Shown here: positions 30,687 through 38,620 of the stretch, piece after piece
How positions within the stretch are numbered: position 1 is the first letter of the stretch
Layout: each line of letters opens with the position of its first letter
Source: Actinorhabdospora filicis
Lineage (GTDB): Bacteria; Actinomycetota; Actinomycetes; Mycobacteriales; Micromonosporaceae
Length of the DNA stretch: 64,000 nt
Direction of reading: 5' to 3'
Assembly: GCF_030269765.1 (NCBI RefSeq)
Contig: NZ_BSTX01000004.1
Span: 318,990-382,989 of the forward strand
Position numbers and translations under genes: made by a program
The notes under the pieces: generated by a model
Database searches by the model: none
The model's input: only the letters and a program-made list of their open reading frames with translations
What the model was told of the DNA's origin: nothing

Positions 30687-31712
30687 ATGTCCACACGCCT
30701 GCTCACGCGAGCCGCCGCCCTCGGTGCCGCCCTCGCGGTGCTCGTGGCCGCGCCCGCCGTCGCCTCCCACCCCACCTCCGACCGGGGTGACGCCGCCTCC
30801 GGCTGGCTCGCCCGCCAGATGACCGGCGGCGATCACTTCGAGACCGTCTTCGACGGCACCGCCTACCCCGACCAGGGCCTCACCATCGACGCCGTGTTCG
30901 CCTTCGCCGCCACCGGTGAGGCCGGCGACTACGCCGCCCGCGCGCTGACCTGGCTCGCCAAGCCCGAGATCAGCTCCGGCTACATCGGCGACGGGACCAC
31001 CGAGTCCTACGCCGGGGCCACCGCCAAGCTCGCCCTCGCCGTCCAGGTTCGCGGCCAGAACCCGAAGAACTTCGCCGGGCTGGACCTGATCGCGCGCCTG
31101 CGCGCGCTGGAGACGCCCACCGGGCGCTTCAGCGACAAGTCCCAGTGGGGCGACTACTCCAACGCCTTCACCCAGTCCCTGGCGCTGCTGACCCTCGACC
31201 GCACCCACAACGGCCCCTCGGCCGCCTCGGTGTCGTTCCTGGCCGGTACGCGCTGCGCCGACGGCGGTTACCCGCTGCTGTTCGCGCAGCCCACCTGCAC
31301 GTCCGATGTGGACTCCACCGCGATGGCCGTCCAGGCCCTCATCGCCGTGGGCCGCTGGCAGGACGCCGCGCCCGGCCTGAACTGGCTGGTCTCGGTCCAG
31401 GGCGCCGACGGCGGTTTCGCCGCCTACGGCGTGGAGAACGCCAACTCGACCGGGCTGGCCGCGCAGGCCCTGTACGCCGGTGGCCGCTGGACCGCGGCGA
31501 CCAAGGGCCGCGACTTCCTGCGCTCCCTCCAGATCGACTGCTCGGGCCCGCTCGCGCAGCGCGGCGCGGTCAACTACAAGGCCGGGGCCTTCGACCCCAC
31601 CACGGCCAACCGCGCCACCGCCCAGGCGATCCTCGGCCTGGCCGACGAGAGCCTCGGGCACCTGTCCGCCGCCGGTTCCCGTACCGGCGACCCCCTTCTC
31701 CGCTGCCACTGA
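30687..31712 (+). CDS. Secreted alpha/alpha-barrel protein, transcobalamin alpha-domain-like, without anchor
   Basis: 341 residues: signal peptide ending AAPAVAS, then toroid repeats matching the LPXTG paralogue: YPDQGLTIDAVFAFAATG, GATAKLALAVQVRGQNP, GDYSNAFTQSLALLTLDRTHN, LAGTRCADGGYPLLF, DVDSTAMAVQALIA, SVQGADGGFAAYG, NSTGLAAQALYAGG, TANRATAQAILGLADESLG. It ends shortly after the last repeat (GDPLLRCH) with no linker, LPXTG or membrane helix, so it is predicted to be released. Expression should rise when cobalamin is scarce. Paired with the DUF4430 gene 44 bases downstream. Confidence 0.82.
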   Translation: MSTRLLTRAAALGAALAVLVAAPAVASHPTSDRGDAASGWLARQMTGGDHFETVFDGTAYPDQGLTIDAVFAFAATGEAGDYAARALTWLAKPEISSGYIGDGTTESYAGATAKLALAVQVRGQNPKNFAGLDLIARLRALETPTGRFSDKSQWGDYSNAFTQSLALLTLDRTHNGPSAASVSFLAGTRCADGGYPLLFAQPTCTSDVDSTAMAVQALIAVGRWQDAAPGLNWLVSVQGADGGFAAYGVENANSTGLAAQALYAGGRWTAATKGRDFLRSLQIDCSGPLAQRGAVNYKAGAFDPTTANRATAQAILGLADESLGHLSAAGSRTGDPLLRCH

Positions 31713-31756
31713 TCCCGTGGCCGCCGCGAAGAACCCCGTTATAGAAGCCCCTACCG

Positions 31757-32233
31757 ATGAAGGACGTCATGACCGCAACCCGTAACCGCCTCGTCTCGCT
31801 GCTGGCGGTGGTGCTGGCCGCCTTCGGCGCCGTCACCATCGTCGCCTCGCCCGCCCAGGCCGCGGGCTGCACCGGCACCTCCGGTGTCACCGTCGTCGTC
31901 GACTTCACCGCCTTCGGCGGGACCGTGGAGCGCCGCTGCGCGCTCGGCGACCCCGCGTCCGGCCTGGCCGCGCTGGAGTCCTCGGGCTTCCTGATCACCG
32001 GCACCCAGCGCTGGGGCAAGGCGTTCATCTGCCGCATCGACGGCCTGCCGACCGCCGCCAATGAGCCGTGTGTGAACACGCCCCCGGCCTCGGCGTACTG
32101 GTCGTACTGGCACGCCCAGCCCGGCGGCAGCTGGAGCTACAGCACCCTCGGCGCCACCTCCTACAACCCCGCGCCGGGCTCGGTGGAGGGCTGGTCCTTC
32201 GGTTCCGGCGCCCAGCCGACCGTCGCGCCCTAG
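31757..32233 (+). CDS. Secreted DUF4430 protein, transcobalamin beta-domain-like, without anchor
   Basis: 158 residues (154 if the ATG at 31769, which has AAGGA just upstream, is used). Signal peptide ending SPAQA, then the DUF4430 domain: VTVVVDFTAFGGTVERRC, GLAALESSGFLITGTQRWGKAFICRI and ASAYWSYWHAQPGGSWSYS. The four cysteines and the WSYWH motif coincide with those of the membrane-anchored paralogue; the linker and anchor are missing. Inferred to close over cobalamin held by the secreted barrel protein, as the beta domain does in transcobalamin. Confidence 0.82.
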   Translation: MKDVMTATRNRLVSLLAVVLAAFGAVTIVASPAQAAGCTGTSGVTVVVDFTAFGGTVERRCALGDPASGLAALESSGFLITGTQRWGKAFICRIDGLPTAANEPCVNTPPASAYWSYWHAQPGGSWSYSTLGATSYNPAPGSVEGWSFGSGAQPTVAP

Positions 32234-32283
32234 TCCCCTTGGCCGGGACGGGCTTCGGCTCGTCCCGGCTCGCCAAGATCGCC

Positions 32284-32295
32284 TAGAGTCGGGGC
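32284..32295 (+). promoter_or_regulatory. Leaderless-type promoter of the hemerythrin gene
   Basis: TAGAGT (32284-32289), 6 bases, ATG at 32296. Confidence 0.6.
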
Positions 32296-32739
32296 ATGTC
32301 CACCGACCGCCTGTCCTCCTTCGGCGCCGACCTCGCCGCGATCCACCACCGCCTGCGCGCCGACCTGCGGGCCCTCCAGTCGGGCGCGGCCGTGGGGAGG
32401 GATCTCAAAACCCACTGCCTGACCTTCTGCTCCGCGCTCACCGCGCACCACACCGGTGAGGACGGCGGGGCCTTCGTCGCCCTGGCCCGCGAGTTCCCCG
32501 AGCTGGCGCCCACCATCGCCAAGCTCGAAGAGGACCACCGGATGATCGCCGGGATCCAGGAGCGCATCGTGGCCCTCGTGGAGGGCGGCGGCGACTACGC
32601 GGGCGAACTGGACGGGCTCGCCGCGATCATGGAGTCGCACTTCCGCTACGAGGAGCGCACCATCACCGAGGCGCTCAATGAGCTGCGCGAGGGGACCACC
32701 GAGGGGCTGCTGGGACTGCCCGCCGAGCCGCTCGCGTAA
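32296..32739 (+). CDS. Hemerythrin HHE-domain protein
   Basis: 147-residue four-helix bundle with the expected di-iron ligands in order: AIHHRLRADL, TAHHTGEDGGAF, LEEDHRMIAGI and MESHFRYEERTI. HHE proteins bind a non-haem di-iron centre and act in oxygen, nitric oxide or redox sensing or storage. Monocistronic, with its own leaderless promoter. Its stop codon lies at the edge of a short tandem duplication. Confidence 0.9.
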   Translation: MSTDRLSSFGADLAAIHHRLRADLRALQSGAAVGRDLKTHCLTFCSALTAHHTGEDGGAFVALAREFPELAPTIAKLEEDHRMIAGIQERIVALVEGGGDYAGELDGLAAIMESHFRYEERTITEALNELREGTTEGLLGLPAEPLA

Positions 32740-32777
32740 CTACTCCTCTTGCTGAACTACTCCTCTTGCTGAACTAC
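32738..32777. repeat. 17-base tandem duplication at converging gene ends
   Basis: AACTACTCCTCTTGCTG occurs at 32738-32754 and 32755-32771, with a third partial copy from 32772. Each copy carries CTA, a stop on the minus strand, and the first abuts the hemerythrin TAA. Confidence 0.9.
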
Positions 32778-33004
32778 TCTGCGAGCTTCGCCCGTGCGCG
32801 GGCGACGTAGGCGTCCACCTGCGCGCGGTCGTAGCCGCGCAGCAGCACCATGAACTCCGGCTCGGGCACCGGCCCGGCCGGGACCTCCCCGGACAGCATC
32901 CGCTCGACCGACCTCACCCACGTGTCGACGGCCGTGCGGTCGTAGCCGCGCATCCCGAGGGTGAAGCCGGGGCCGGTGGGCTTGGCGCGTTCGAAGAAGG
33001 GCAC
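32774..33004 (-). CDS. Small DivIVA-like domain protein
   Basis: 76 residues containing two copies of the short DivIVA-type signature: GMRGYDRTAVDTWVRSV and LLRGYDRAQVDAYVARA. Actinobacterial proteins of this kind typically begin PFFERAKP-GPGFTLGMRGYDR, which supports the GTG start at 33004 over an upstream ATG at 33070. CAAAAT six bases before it may be a weak leaderless -10. Such proteins may associate with polar or cell-wall growth machinery; the specific role is unknown. Confidence 0.65.
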   Translation of the reverse strand: MPFFERAKPTGPGFTLGMRGYDRTAVDTWVRSVERMLSGEVPAGPVPEPEFMVLLRGYDRAQVDAYVARARAKLAE

Positions 33005-33198
33005 CGCCCCATTTTGCCCGCTGGGGGCCCGAGCGCATAAGCCGTGTTCACTTTTAGGCAATATTCGCACCGCTTCTATGCGTTGATGAGGCTTGCCTCA
33101 AAGACGGGACTTTCGTCCGCTTCTTTGCGAAGAATCGAGTGACGGCACCGCGACGTTCGGTGCCGGAATCCATCGAAATCGAAGGAGCCACAAGCTCG

Positions 33199-33765
33199 AT
33201 GAAGACGATGAAGAGGATCCTGCTCGTCCTGGCCGCGTCCACCGCGGCGGTGCTGGCCCTGGGGGCGTCGGCGCAGGCCGGGACGGTCACCGAGGGCTTC
33301 GAGAACGGGCTCGGGAACTGGGTGCCCGCCGATGACGGCATCGACCCCGACGCCGCGATCACCACGTCCACCGACAAGGCGTACGAGGGCGCGTACAGCC
33401 TCGCGATTCACCTGGGCGGGATGCAGGACGACGGGACGGCCTGGGTGTCGGCCCCCGTGTCGGCCGCGCCAGGCTCCACCGTCCGCGTCGACCTGAGCTT
33501 TCAGCTCTGGAGCGACGAGGACTCCTGGGCCAACGGCTGGCCGGTCGTCGCCCACGCGGGCGTGACCGCCCCGGCGGCCGAGGAGGACTTCACCATCATC
33601 GGCCGCACCGAGAAGTGGGTGGGCTGGAAGGAGTTCGCCTACACCGCCGACGTCACCGTCGGCGCGGACGGCACGGCCTGGGTGTCCTTCGGGACGAGCG
33701 TGACCTGGGAGACGCCCAAGACGCTCCACTTCGACGCGGTGACGGTCACCACGACCGGGCTGTGA
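33199..33765 (+). CDS. Secreted beta-sandwich (carbohydrate-binding-like) protein
   Basis: 188 residues: signal peptide MKTMKRILLVLAASTAAVLA ending SAQA, then a jelly-roll-type domain (TVTEGFENGLGNWVPADDG, TSTDKAYEGAYSLAIHLGG, DDGTAWVSAPVS, KEFAYTADVTVGADGTAWVSFG, KTLHFDAVTVTT), the strand pattern of CBM-like modules found on extracellular enzymes. No catalytic domain. AAGGAG lies 11 bases before the ATG. Ligand unknown. Confidence 0.7.
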   Translation: MKTMKRILLVLAASTAAVLALGASAQAGTVTEGFENGLGNWVPADDGIDPDAAITTSTDKAYEGAYSLAIHLGGMQDDGTAWVSAPVSAAPGSTVRVDLSFQLWSDEDSWANGWPVVAHAGVTAPAAEEDFTIIGRTEKWVGWKEFAYTADVTVGADGTAWVSFGTSVTWETPKTLHFDAVTVTTTGL

Positions 33766-33830
33766 GCGCGCGATCCTGAGCGGGCCCTCGTCCGGACCGG
33801 GCGGGGGCCCTTGTGCGAGGGCAAGAAAAA

Positions 33831-33861
33831 GCGGGACGAGGTCTCCAGAGCCTCGTCCCGC
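33831..33861 (+). terminator. Hairpin terminator after the secreted beta-sandwich gene
   Basis: Perfect 11-bp stem GCGGGACGAGG/CCTCGTCCCGC with a 9-base loop, preceded by an A-rich tract. A second stem, GGGCCC/GGGCCC (33782-33810), lies upstream. The remaining gap to 34144 shows no gene. Confidence 0.7.
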
Positions 33862-34094
33862 TGGTAGCACCCCTTCTCGGTGGTGACGCCCCCTCAGACA
33901 TCGCCGCGAAGAATGGTGCGCCGGGGAGGACCGTGCCCGTTGGTCCATCCCCGGCGCGTGCCCCCGGAGTTCGTTCCGCGCCGATCGGTCGGGTGCCCAA
34001 GCCTGATCGATCAGCTTGTCGGCTTGACCGGAACAACTATCACTATGACCCCGGGGGCTGAGTTAAGGCTTGGGGCACTCTGGGAACTTCCTGT

Positions 34095-34118
34095 GAGTCT
34101 GTGAGGCTTCTCAGACTC
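34095..34118. terminator. Hairpin downstream of the L,D-transpeptidase gene
   Basis: GAGTCTG/CAGACTC 7-bp stem with a 10-base loop, 27 bases past the minus-strand stop at 34145. Confidence 0.5.
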
Positions 34119-34144
34119 GGCGCGGACGCTCCCCTCATGCCGGC

Positions 34145-34978
34145 TTACGTGCCCGGGCGACGGCCGAAGGTGTGCACCGTCGTGTCCATTTTAAGCGTTT
34201 CGTAGAACTTCACGGCATCTTCGTGCAGGAGATTCACACAACCGTGGGACCCGAAGGAGTCGTGGATGTACGTGGTCGTCTCGTGGAAGCCCATGCCGTC
34301 GGTGAAGTGCTGCCAGTAGGGCAGCCACACCTTGTACGGCTTCGACCAGGCCTTCTCCGAACGCCAGTCGATCTTGAACTTCCCGGCCGGGGTCTGGTAA
34401 CCGCCGCCCATGCCGGTGCGGGTGATCGTCGGCGGGACGATGACCTCGCCGTCCTTCATGATCCAGGTGGTCTGGTGGGTCAGGTCGATGCAGGCGACCA
34501 GGCCCTTCGAGCCGTCGCACTTGTCCAGGTCGGTCTCGGCGAGCCGCCGGGCGACCTTCTCGGTCAGCGGACCGGCGCTGCCCTGGGCGGGGTCGATGCC
34601 GTAGCGCTTCTGGAACTTCTTGATGGCCGCGCAGTCGGCCTTGCTCTGCTCGCCGTCGGCGACGATGTCGCCCCAGCCGCCGAGCTGGATCAGGAGGTCC
34701 TCGACCTCCTTCTGCTTCTCCCCGACCGGGCAGCCGTGCTTCTCCTCCTTCTTCTCCTCCTTCTCCGGCGGAGCGGGCGACTCCGAGACCGGAGGAGCGG
34801 AGGACGCCGAGGCGCCGTCGGTGGGCCCGACGCGCGGCTCCGGCGGTCCGGAGGACTGCCCGGGCTGGACCGCCCCGGCAGGCTTGTCGTCACCGGCGAA
34901 CGCATAGGTCCCGCCGGCGATGATCCCCACCGCCGCGATCACCGCGGCGGTGATGAGCACGGGGCGTCGTACTCGCAT
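34145..34978 (-). CDS. L,D-transpeptidase (YkuD) with N-terminal peptidoglycan-binding-like domain
   Basis: 277-residue cell-wall enzyme making 3-3 peptide cross-links. One N-terminal membrane helix (residues 8-28) anchors it outside; a Pro/Ser/Glu/Lys-rich linker follows (35-82), then a PG-binding-type helical domain (EVEDLLIQLGGWGDIVADGE ... KKFQKRYGIDP, about 90-148), then the YkuD domain with IHDSFGSHGCVNL (His239, Ser244, His245, catalytic Cys247). GGGAGGGG is at normal distance before ATG 34978; a longer reading from 35149 would bury the membrane helix. Confidence 0.92.
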   Translation of the reverse strand: MRVRRPVLITAAVIAAVGIIAGGTYAFAGDDKPAGAVQPGQSSGPPEPRVGPTDGASASSAPPVSESPAPPEKEEKKEEKHGCPVGEKQKEVEDLLIQLGGWGDIVADGEQSKADCAAIKKFQKRYGIDPAQGSAGPLTEKVARRLAETDLDKCDGSKGLVACIDLTHQTTWIMKDGEVIVPPTITRTGMGGGYQTPAGKFKIDWRSEKAWSKPYKVWLPYWQHFTDGMGFHETTTYIHDSFGSHGCVNLLHEDAVKFYETLKMDTTVHTFGRRPGT

Positions 34979-35109
34979 CGCCACTTCCCCTCCCAGAAAT
35001 TTGTGCGCCCGCTCACCCGGGCGCGTGAAGACCTTGATATCCACTGAGACGCGCGGGGAACAGGCCCAAGTTGCGCCTGTTTCGCAATCGATATGTACCG
35101 CCCGTCGCG

Positions 35110-35141
35110 CGGGTGCGAATCCCCGGTTCGTGCCGCACCCG
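35110..35141. repeat. Inverted repeat in the transpeptidase/XPB gap
   Basis: CGGGTGCG/CGCACCCG 8-bp stem with a 16-base spacer. The 281-base divergent gap (34979-35259) otherwise shows no gene or riboswitch that I recognise. Confidence 0.4.
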
Positions 35142-35259
35142 GGAATCACTCATGCGTACCCGATGATCAGGGGTTTCGCCAAGCGCGGAGGCCTTGCCGG
35201 CGCGCGGGGAGATGTCACACTGGAAGATCTGTCCGCCGCGGGGAAACGAGGTAGTGCGC

Positions 35260-36909
35260 GTGAGCACGGGCCCACTCATCGTCCAGTCCGACAAGACCCT
35301 CCTCCTTGAGGTCGGCCACCCCGGCGCGGGTGCCGCCCGGGTGGCGATCGCGCCGTTCACCGAGCTGGAGCGTGCGCCCGAGCACGTCCACACCTACCGG
35401 ATCACGCCGCTGGCGCTGTGGAACGCGCGCGCCGCCGGGCATGACGCCGAGGCGGTGGTGGACGCGCTGATCACCCACTCGCGGTTCCCGGTCCCACATT
35501 CGCTGCTGGTCGACGTCGCCGAGACGATGGACCGGTACGGGCGCCTCCAGCTGCTCAATCACCCGGGTTACGGCCTCGTCCTGCACGGGCTGGACCGGGC
35601 GGTGCTGGTCGAGGTCGCCAAGTCGAAGAAGCTGGCGGGGATGCTGGGCGCGTTCCACGACGCCGACACCGTCGCGGTGCACCCTTCGGAGCGGGGACGG
35701 CTGAAGCAGGCGCTGCTGAAGCTGGGCTGGCCGTGCGAGGACCTCGCCGGTTACGTCGACGGCGAGGCGCACCCGATCGAGCTGCGCGAGGACGGCTGGC
35801 AGCTGCGGCCCTACCAGAAGGAGGCGGTGGAGTCGTTCTGGGCGGGCGGCTCCGGCGTCATCGTGCTGCCCTGCGGCGCGGGCAAGACCCTCGTCGGCGC
35901 GGGCGTGATGGCGCAGGCGAAGGCGACCACGCTGATCCTGGTCACCAACACCGTCTCGGTGCACCAGTGGCGGCGCGAGCTGCTGGCCCGCACCACCCTC
36001 ACCGAGGACGAGATCGGCGAGTACTCCGGTGAGCGCAAGGAGATCCGCGCGGTCACCATCGCCACCTACCAGGTCATGACGGCCCGCTCGAAGGGCGCGT
36101 TCCGGCACCTGGACCTGTTCGGCGCGCGCGACTGGGGCCTGGTCCTCTACGACGAGGTGCACCTGCTCCCGGCGCCGATCTTCCGCTTCACCGCCGATCT
36201 CCAGGCCCGCCGGCGGCTGGGGCTGACCGCGACGCTGGTGCGCGAGGACGGCCGGGAGGGCGACGTGTTCTCCCTCATCGGCCCCAAGCGCTACGACGCG
36301 CCGTGGAAGGACATCGAGAACCAGGGCTGGATCGCCCCCGCCGACTGCACCGAGATCCGGGTGACCCTCACCGACGCCGAGCGGATGGGCTACGCGACGT
36401 CCGACCCCGCCGACCGGTACCGGGTGGCGGCCACCGCCCGCACGAAACTGCCGATCGTGAAGGCCGTGGTCGACAAGCACAAGGGGGAGCAGGTCCTGGT
36501 GATCGGCGCCTACCTGGAGCAGCTCCACCAGATCGCCGAGTACCTCGACGCGCCCCTCATCGAGGGCCAGACCTCCACGAAGAAGCGCGAGGAGCTGTAC
36601 GAGGCGTTTCGCACCGGTGAAGTCTCGACGCTGGTGGTGAGCCGGGTGGCGAACTTCTCCATCGACCTGCCGGAGGCGGCGGTGGCGATCCAGATGTCGG
36701 GCACCTTCGGTTCCCGCCAGGAGGAGGCGCAGCGTCTGGGCCGGGTGCTGCGGCCCAAGGCCGACGGACGCCAGGCGCACTTCTACTCGGTGGTCTCCCG
36801 CGACACCGTCGACACCGAGTACGCCGCGCACCGCCAGCGGTTCCTGTCGGAGCAGGGTTACGCCTATACGATCGTCGACGGGGACGACGTCCTGCGTCCC
36901 CTCGACTGA
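35260..36909 (+). CDS. DNA repair helicase XPB (ERCC3 family)
   Basis: 549-residue SF2 helicase. The N-terminal damage-recognition-type domain (GPLIVQSDKTLLLEV, AIAPFTELERAPEHVHTYRI, LWNARAAGHDAE) is followed by RecA-like domain 1 with Walker A PCGAGKT (204-210) and DEVH box (298-301), and domain 2 with motif V/VI regions VVSRVANFSIDLP and EAQRLGRVLRP. Length and motifs match mycobacterial XPB, an ATP-dependent 3'-5' helicase. GTG 35260 has GAGG eight bases upstream. The usual neighbour, a helicase-associated WYL protein, is found instead at 58.5 kb. Confidence 0.93.
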   Translation: MSTGPLIVQSDKTLLLEVGHPGAGAARVAIAPFTELERAPEHVHTYRITPLALWNARAAGHDAEAVVDALITHSRFPVPHSLLVDVAETMDRYGRLQLLNHPGYGLVLHGLDRAVLVEVAKSKKLAGMLGAFHDADTVAVHPSERGRLKQALLKLGWPCEDLAGYVDGEAHPIELREDGWQLRPYQKEAVESFWAGGSGVIVLPCGAGKTLVGAGVMAQAKATTLILVTNTVSVHQWRRELLARTTLTEDEIGEYSGERKEIRAVTIATYQVMTARSKGAFRHLDLFGARDWGLVLYDEVHLLPAPIFRFTADLQARRRLGLTATLVREDGREGDVFSLIGPKRYDAPWKDIENQGWIAPADCTEIRVTLTDAERMGYATSDPADRYRVAATARTKLPIVKAVVDKHKGEQVLVIGAYLEQLHQIAEYLDAPLIEGQTSTKKREELYEAFRTGEVSTLVVSRVANFSIDLPEAAVAIQMSGTFGSRQEEAQRLGRVLRPKADGRQAHFYSVVSRDTVDTEYAAHRQRFLSEQGYAYTIVDGDDVLRPLD

Positions 36910-36920
36910 GAGGGGCGCGC

Positions 36921-37766
36921 GTGCTCACCCCGGCACAACTCGACGGCTACCTCGACCGGATCGGCTTCCACGGCACCGCCGCGGCCGACCTGGAGACCCT
37001 GAACGCGCTGCACCGCGCGCATCTGGGCGCGATCCCCTACGAGAACCTCGACGTCCACTTGCGACGGAAGCTGTCCCTGGACGCCGACGACCTGTACGCC
37101 AAGATGGTCGTCGACCGGCGCGGCGGCTACTGCTTCGAGCAGAACGCGCTGTTCTGGTACGTCCTGCGCGCCTTCGGTTTCACCGTCGCGCCCATCGACG
37201 GGCAGGCCTCGCGTGAGCTCGCCGGGCACTCGCCCGTCCCCACGCACATGCCGCTGATCGCCACCGTCGAGGGCCGCCGGTACCTGGTGGACGTCGGCGT
37301 CGGCGACGGCTTCCACGAGCCGCTGCCCCTCGAAGTGGGCGAGTACGCCGACGGGATCTGGACGCACCGGATGACCGTGCTCGGCGACGGGATCTGGCGC
37401 TGCGTACCGGATCCCAACGGCGCGCTGATCTCCTTCGACTTCTGGCCCGAGGAGCCGCGCACCATCGACGACTACCGCGCGCCGTGCCACCTGCGCGCCA
37501 CCGACCCCGGCTCCCCGCACCTGCGGGTCATGGCCGTCCAGATGCCCGCCGAGCGCGTCAAGACCACCCTGCGGGGAGCGCAGCTGACCTTCGCCGGTCC
37601 CGACGAGCCGGACGGCAAGCGGCGCGTGGTGCTGGAGACGCGCGAGGACTTCGCCGCCGCCCTCGACGTCCACTTCGGACTGCGGCTGGCCGTGGACGAG
37701 CTGGACGTGCTGTGGCCGGCCGCGCGCGCCCAGTACCTGGCCTGGCTGAAGGAGAACGGCGGCTGA
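36921..37766 (+). CDS. nat: Arylamine N-acetyltransferase, first of a tandem pair
   Basis: 281 residues. Acetyl-CoA:arylamine N-acetyltransferase with the full Cys71-His109-Asp124 triad (RGGYCFEQN, THMPLI, YLVDVGVGDG). GTG start 11 bases after the XPB stop, preceded by GAGAGG, so probably in the same transcript. The stop overlaps the second copy (TGATG). Actinobacterial NATs act on xenobiotic arylamines and on amide synthesis in some antibiotic pathways; no such cluster is present. Confidence 0.93.
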   Translation: MLTPAQLDGYLDRIGFHGTAAADLETLNALHRAHLGAIPYENLDVHLRRKLSLDADDLYAKMVVDRRGGYCFEQNALFWYVLRAFGFTVAPIDGQASRELAGHSPVPTHMPLIATVEGRRYLVDVGVGDGFHEPLPLEVGEYADGIWTHRMTVLGDGIWRCVPDPNGALISFDFWPEEPRTIDDYRAPCHLRATDPGSPHLRVMAVQMPAERVKTTLRGAQLTFAGPDEPDGKRRVVLETREDFAAALDVHFGLRLAVDELDVLWPAARAQYLAWLKENGG

Positions 37767-38620
37767 TGCTCACCCCCGCGCAGCTGGCGGCCTACCTGGA
37801 CCGCGTCGGCCACAGTGGACCCGTCGCCGCCGATGAGGCGACCCTCGTCGCGATCCACCACGCGCACGTCACGACCATCCCCTACGAGAACCTGGACATC
37901 CAGCTCGGCCGCCCTCTCTCGCTGGCGCCCGAGGCCCTGGTCGCCAAGCTCGTCACCGCCCGCCGGGGCGGCTTCTGCTACGAACAGAACGGGCTGCTCG
38001 CGCTGGCCCTGCGCACCATCGGCTTCGAGGTCACCATGGTCGCGGGCGCCGTCGAGCGCGCCGTCCGCGGCGACGACGCCTGGTCCAACCACATGCCGCT
38101 GCTGGCCGATGTGGACGGACGCCGGTGGCTGGTGGACGTCGGGCTCGGCGACGGCTTCCTCGACCCGCTGCCCCTCGAAGAGGGCGAGCACGCCGACGGC
38201 CTCTGGAAGCACTCGCTGACCCGGATCGAGGGCGGCCTCTGGCGCTGCTTCCCCGATCCGCGCGGCTCGGTGCCGTCCTTCGACTTCGGCGAGGAGCCGT
38301 GCGAACTGGCCGACTTCGCCGGGGCGTGCGTGCGGCAGTCGACCTCGCCGGATTCGTCGTTCGTGAAGACCCTCGTCGTCCAGCGGCCCCTCGACCACGC
38401 CAAGACCACGATCCGGGGCGCGGCCTACGCCGAGAGCGGCCCGGACGGCAAGACCGGGCCGGAACTGCTGGCCACGGCCGGGGAGTGGGCGCTGACGCTG
38501 TCGCGGCGCTTCGGGCTGGACCTCCCGGCGTCCGAAGTGGAGGTCCTGTACCCGAAGGCGCGCGAGCAGTACGAGCGGTGGCGGGCGGAGAAGGCGATCG
38601 TGGCGGTGGAGGGTCCCTAG
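37766..38620 (+). CDS. nat: Arylamine N-acetyltransferase, second of a tandem pair
   Basis: 284 residues; paralogue of the preceding gene with the triad at the same positions: Cys71 (RGGFCYEQN), His109 (SNHMPLL), Asp124 (WLVDVGLGDG). The first 70 residues are very similar to copy one, while the C-terminal third has diverged, suggesting different acceptor specificity. Starts at the ATG overlapping the previous stop. Its stop is shared as CTAG with the convergent acyl-CoA ligase. Confidence 0.93.
   Translation: MLTPAQLAAYLDRVGHSGPVAADEATLVAIHHAHVTTIPYENLDIQLGRPLSLAPEALVAKLVTARRGGFCYEQNGLLALALRTIGFEVTMVAGAVERAVRGDDAWSNHMPLLADVDGRRWLVDVGLGDGFLDPLPLEEGEHADGLWKHSLTRIEGGLWRCFPDPRGSVPSFDFGEEPCELADFAGACVRQSTSPDSSFVKTLVVQRPLDHAKTTIRGAAYAESGPDGKTGPELLATAGEWALTLSRRFGLDLPASEVEVLYPKAREQYERWRAEKAIVAVEGP

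Noticed and set aside
34979..35259. Possible ydaO-type (c-di-AMP) riboswitch before the L,D-transpeptidase
   Set aside because: Cell-wall hydrolase genes in actinobacteria often have one, but I could not find its conserved segments; only an 8-bp inverted repeat is visible.
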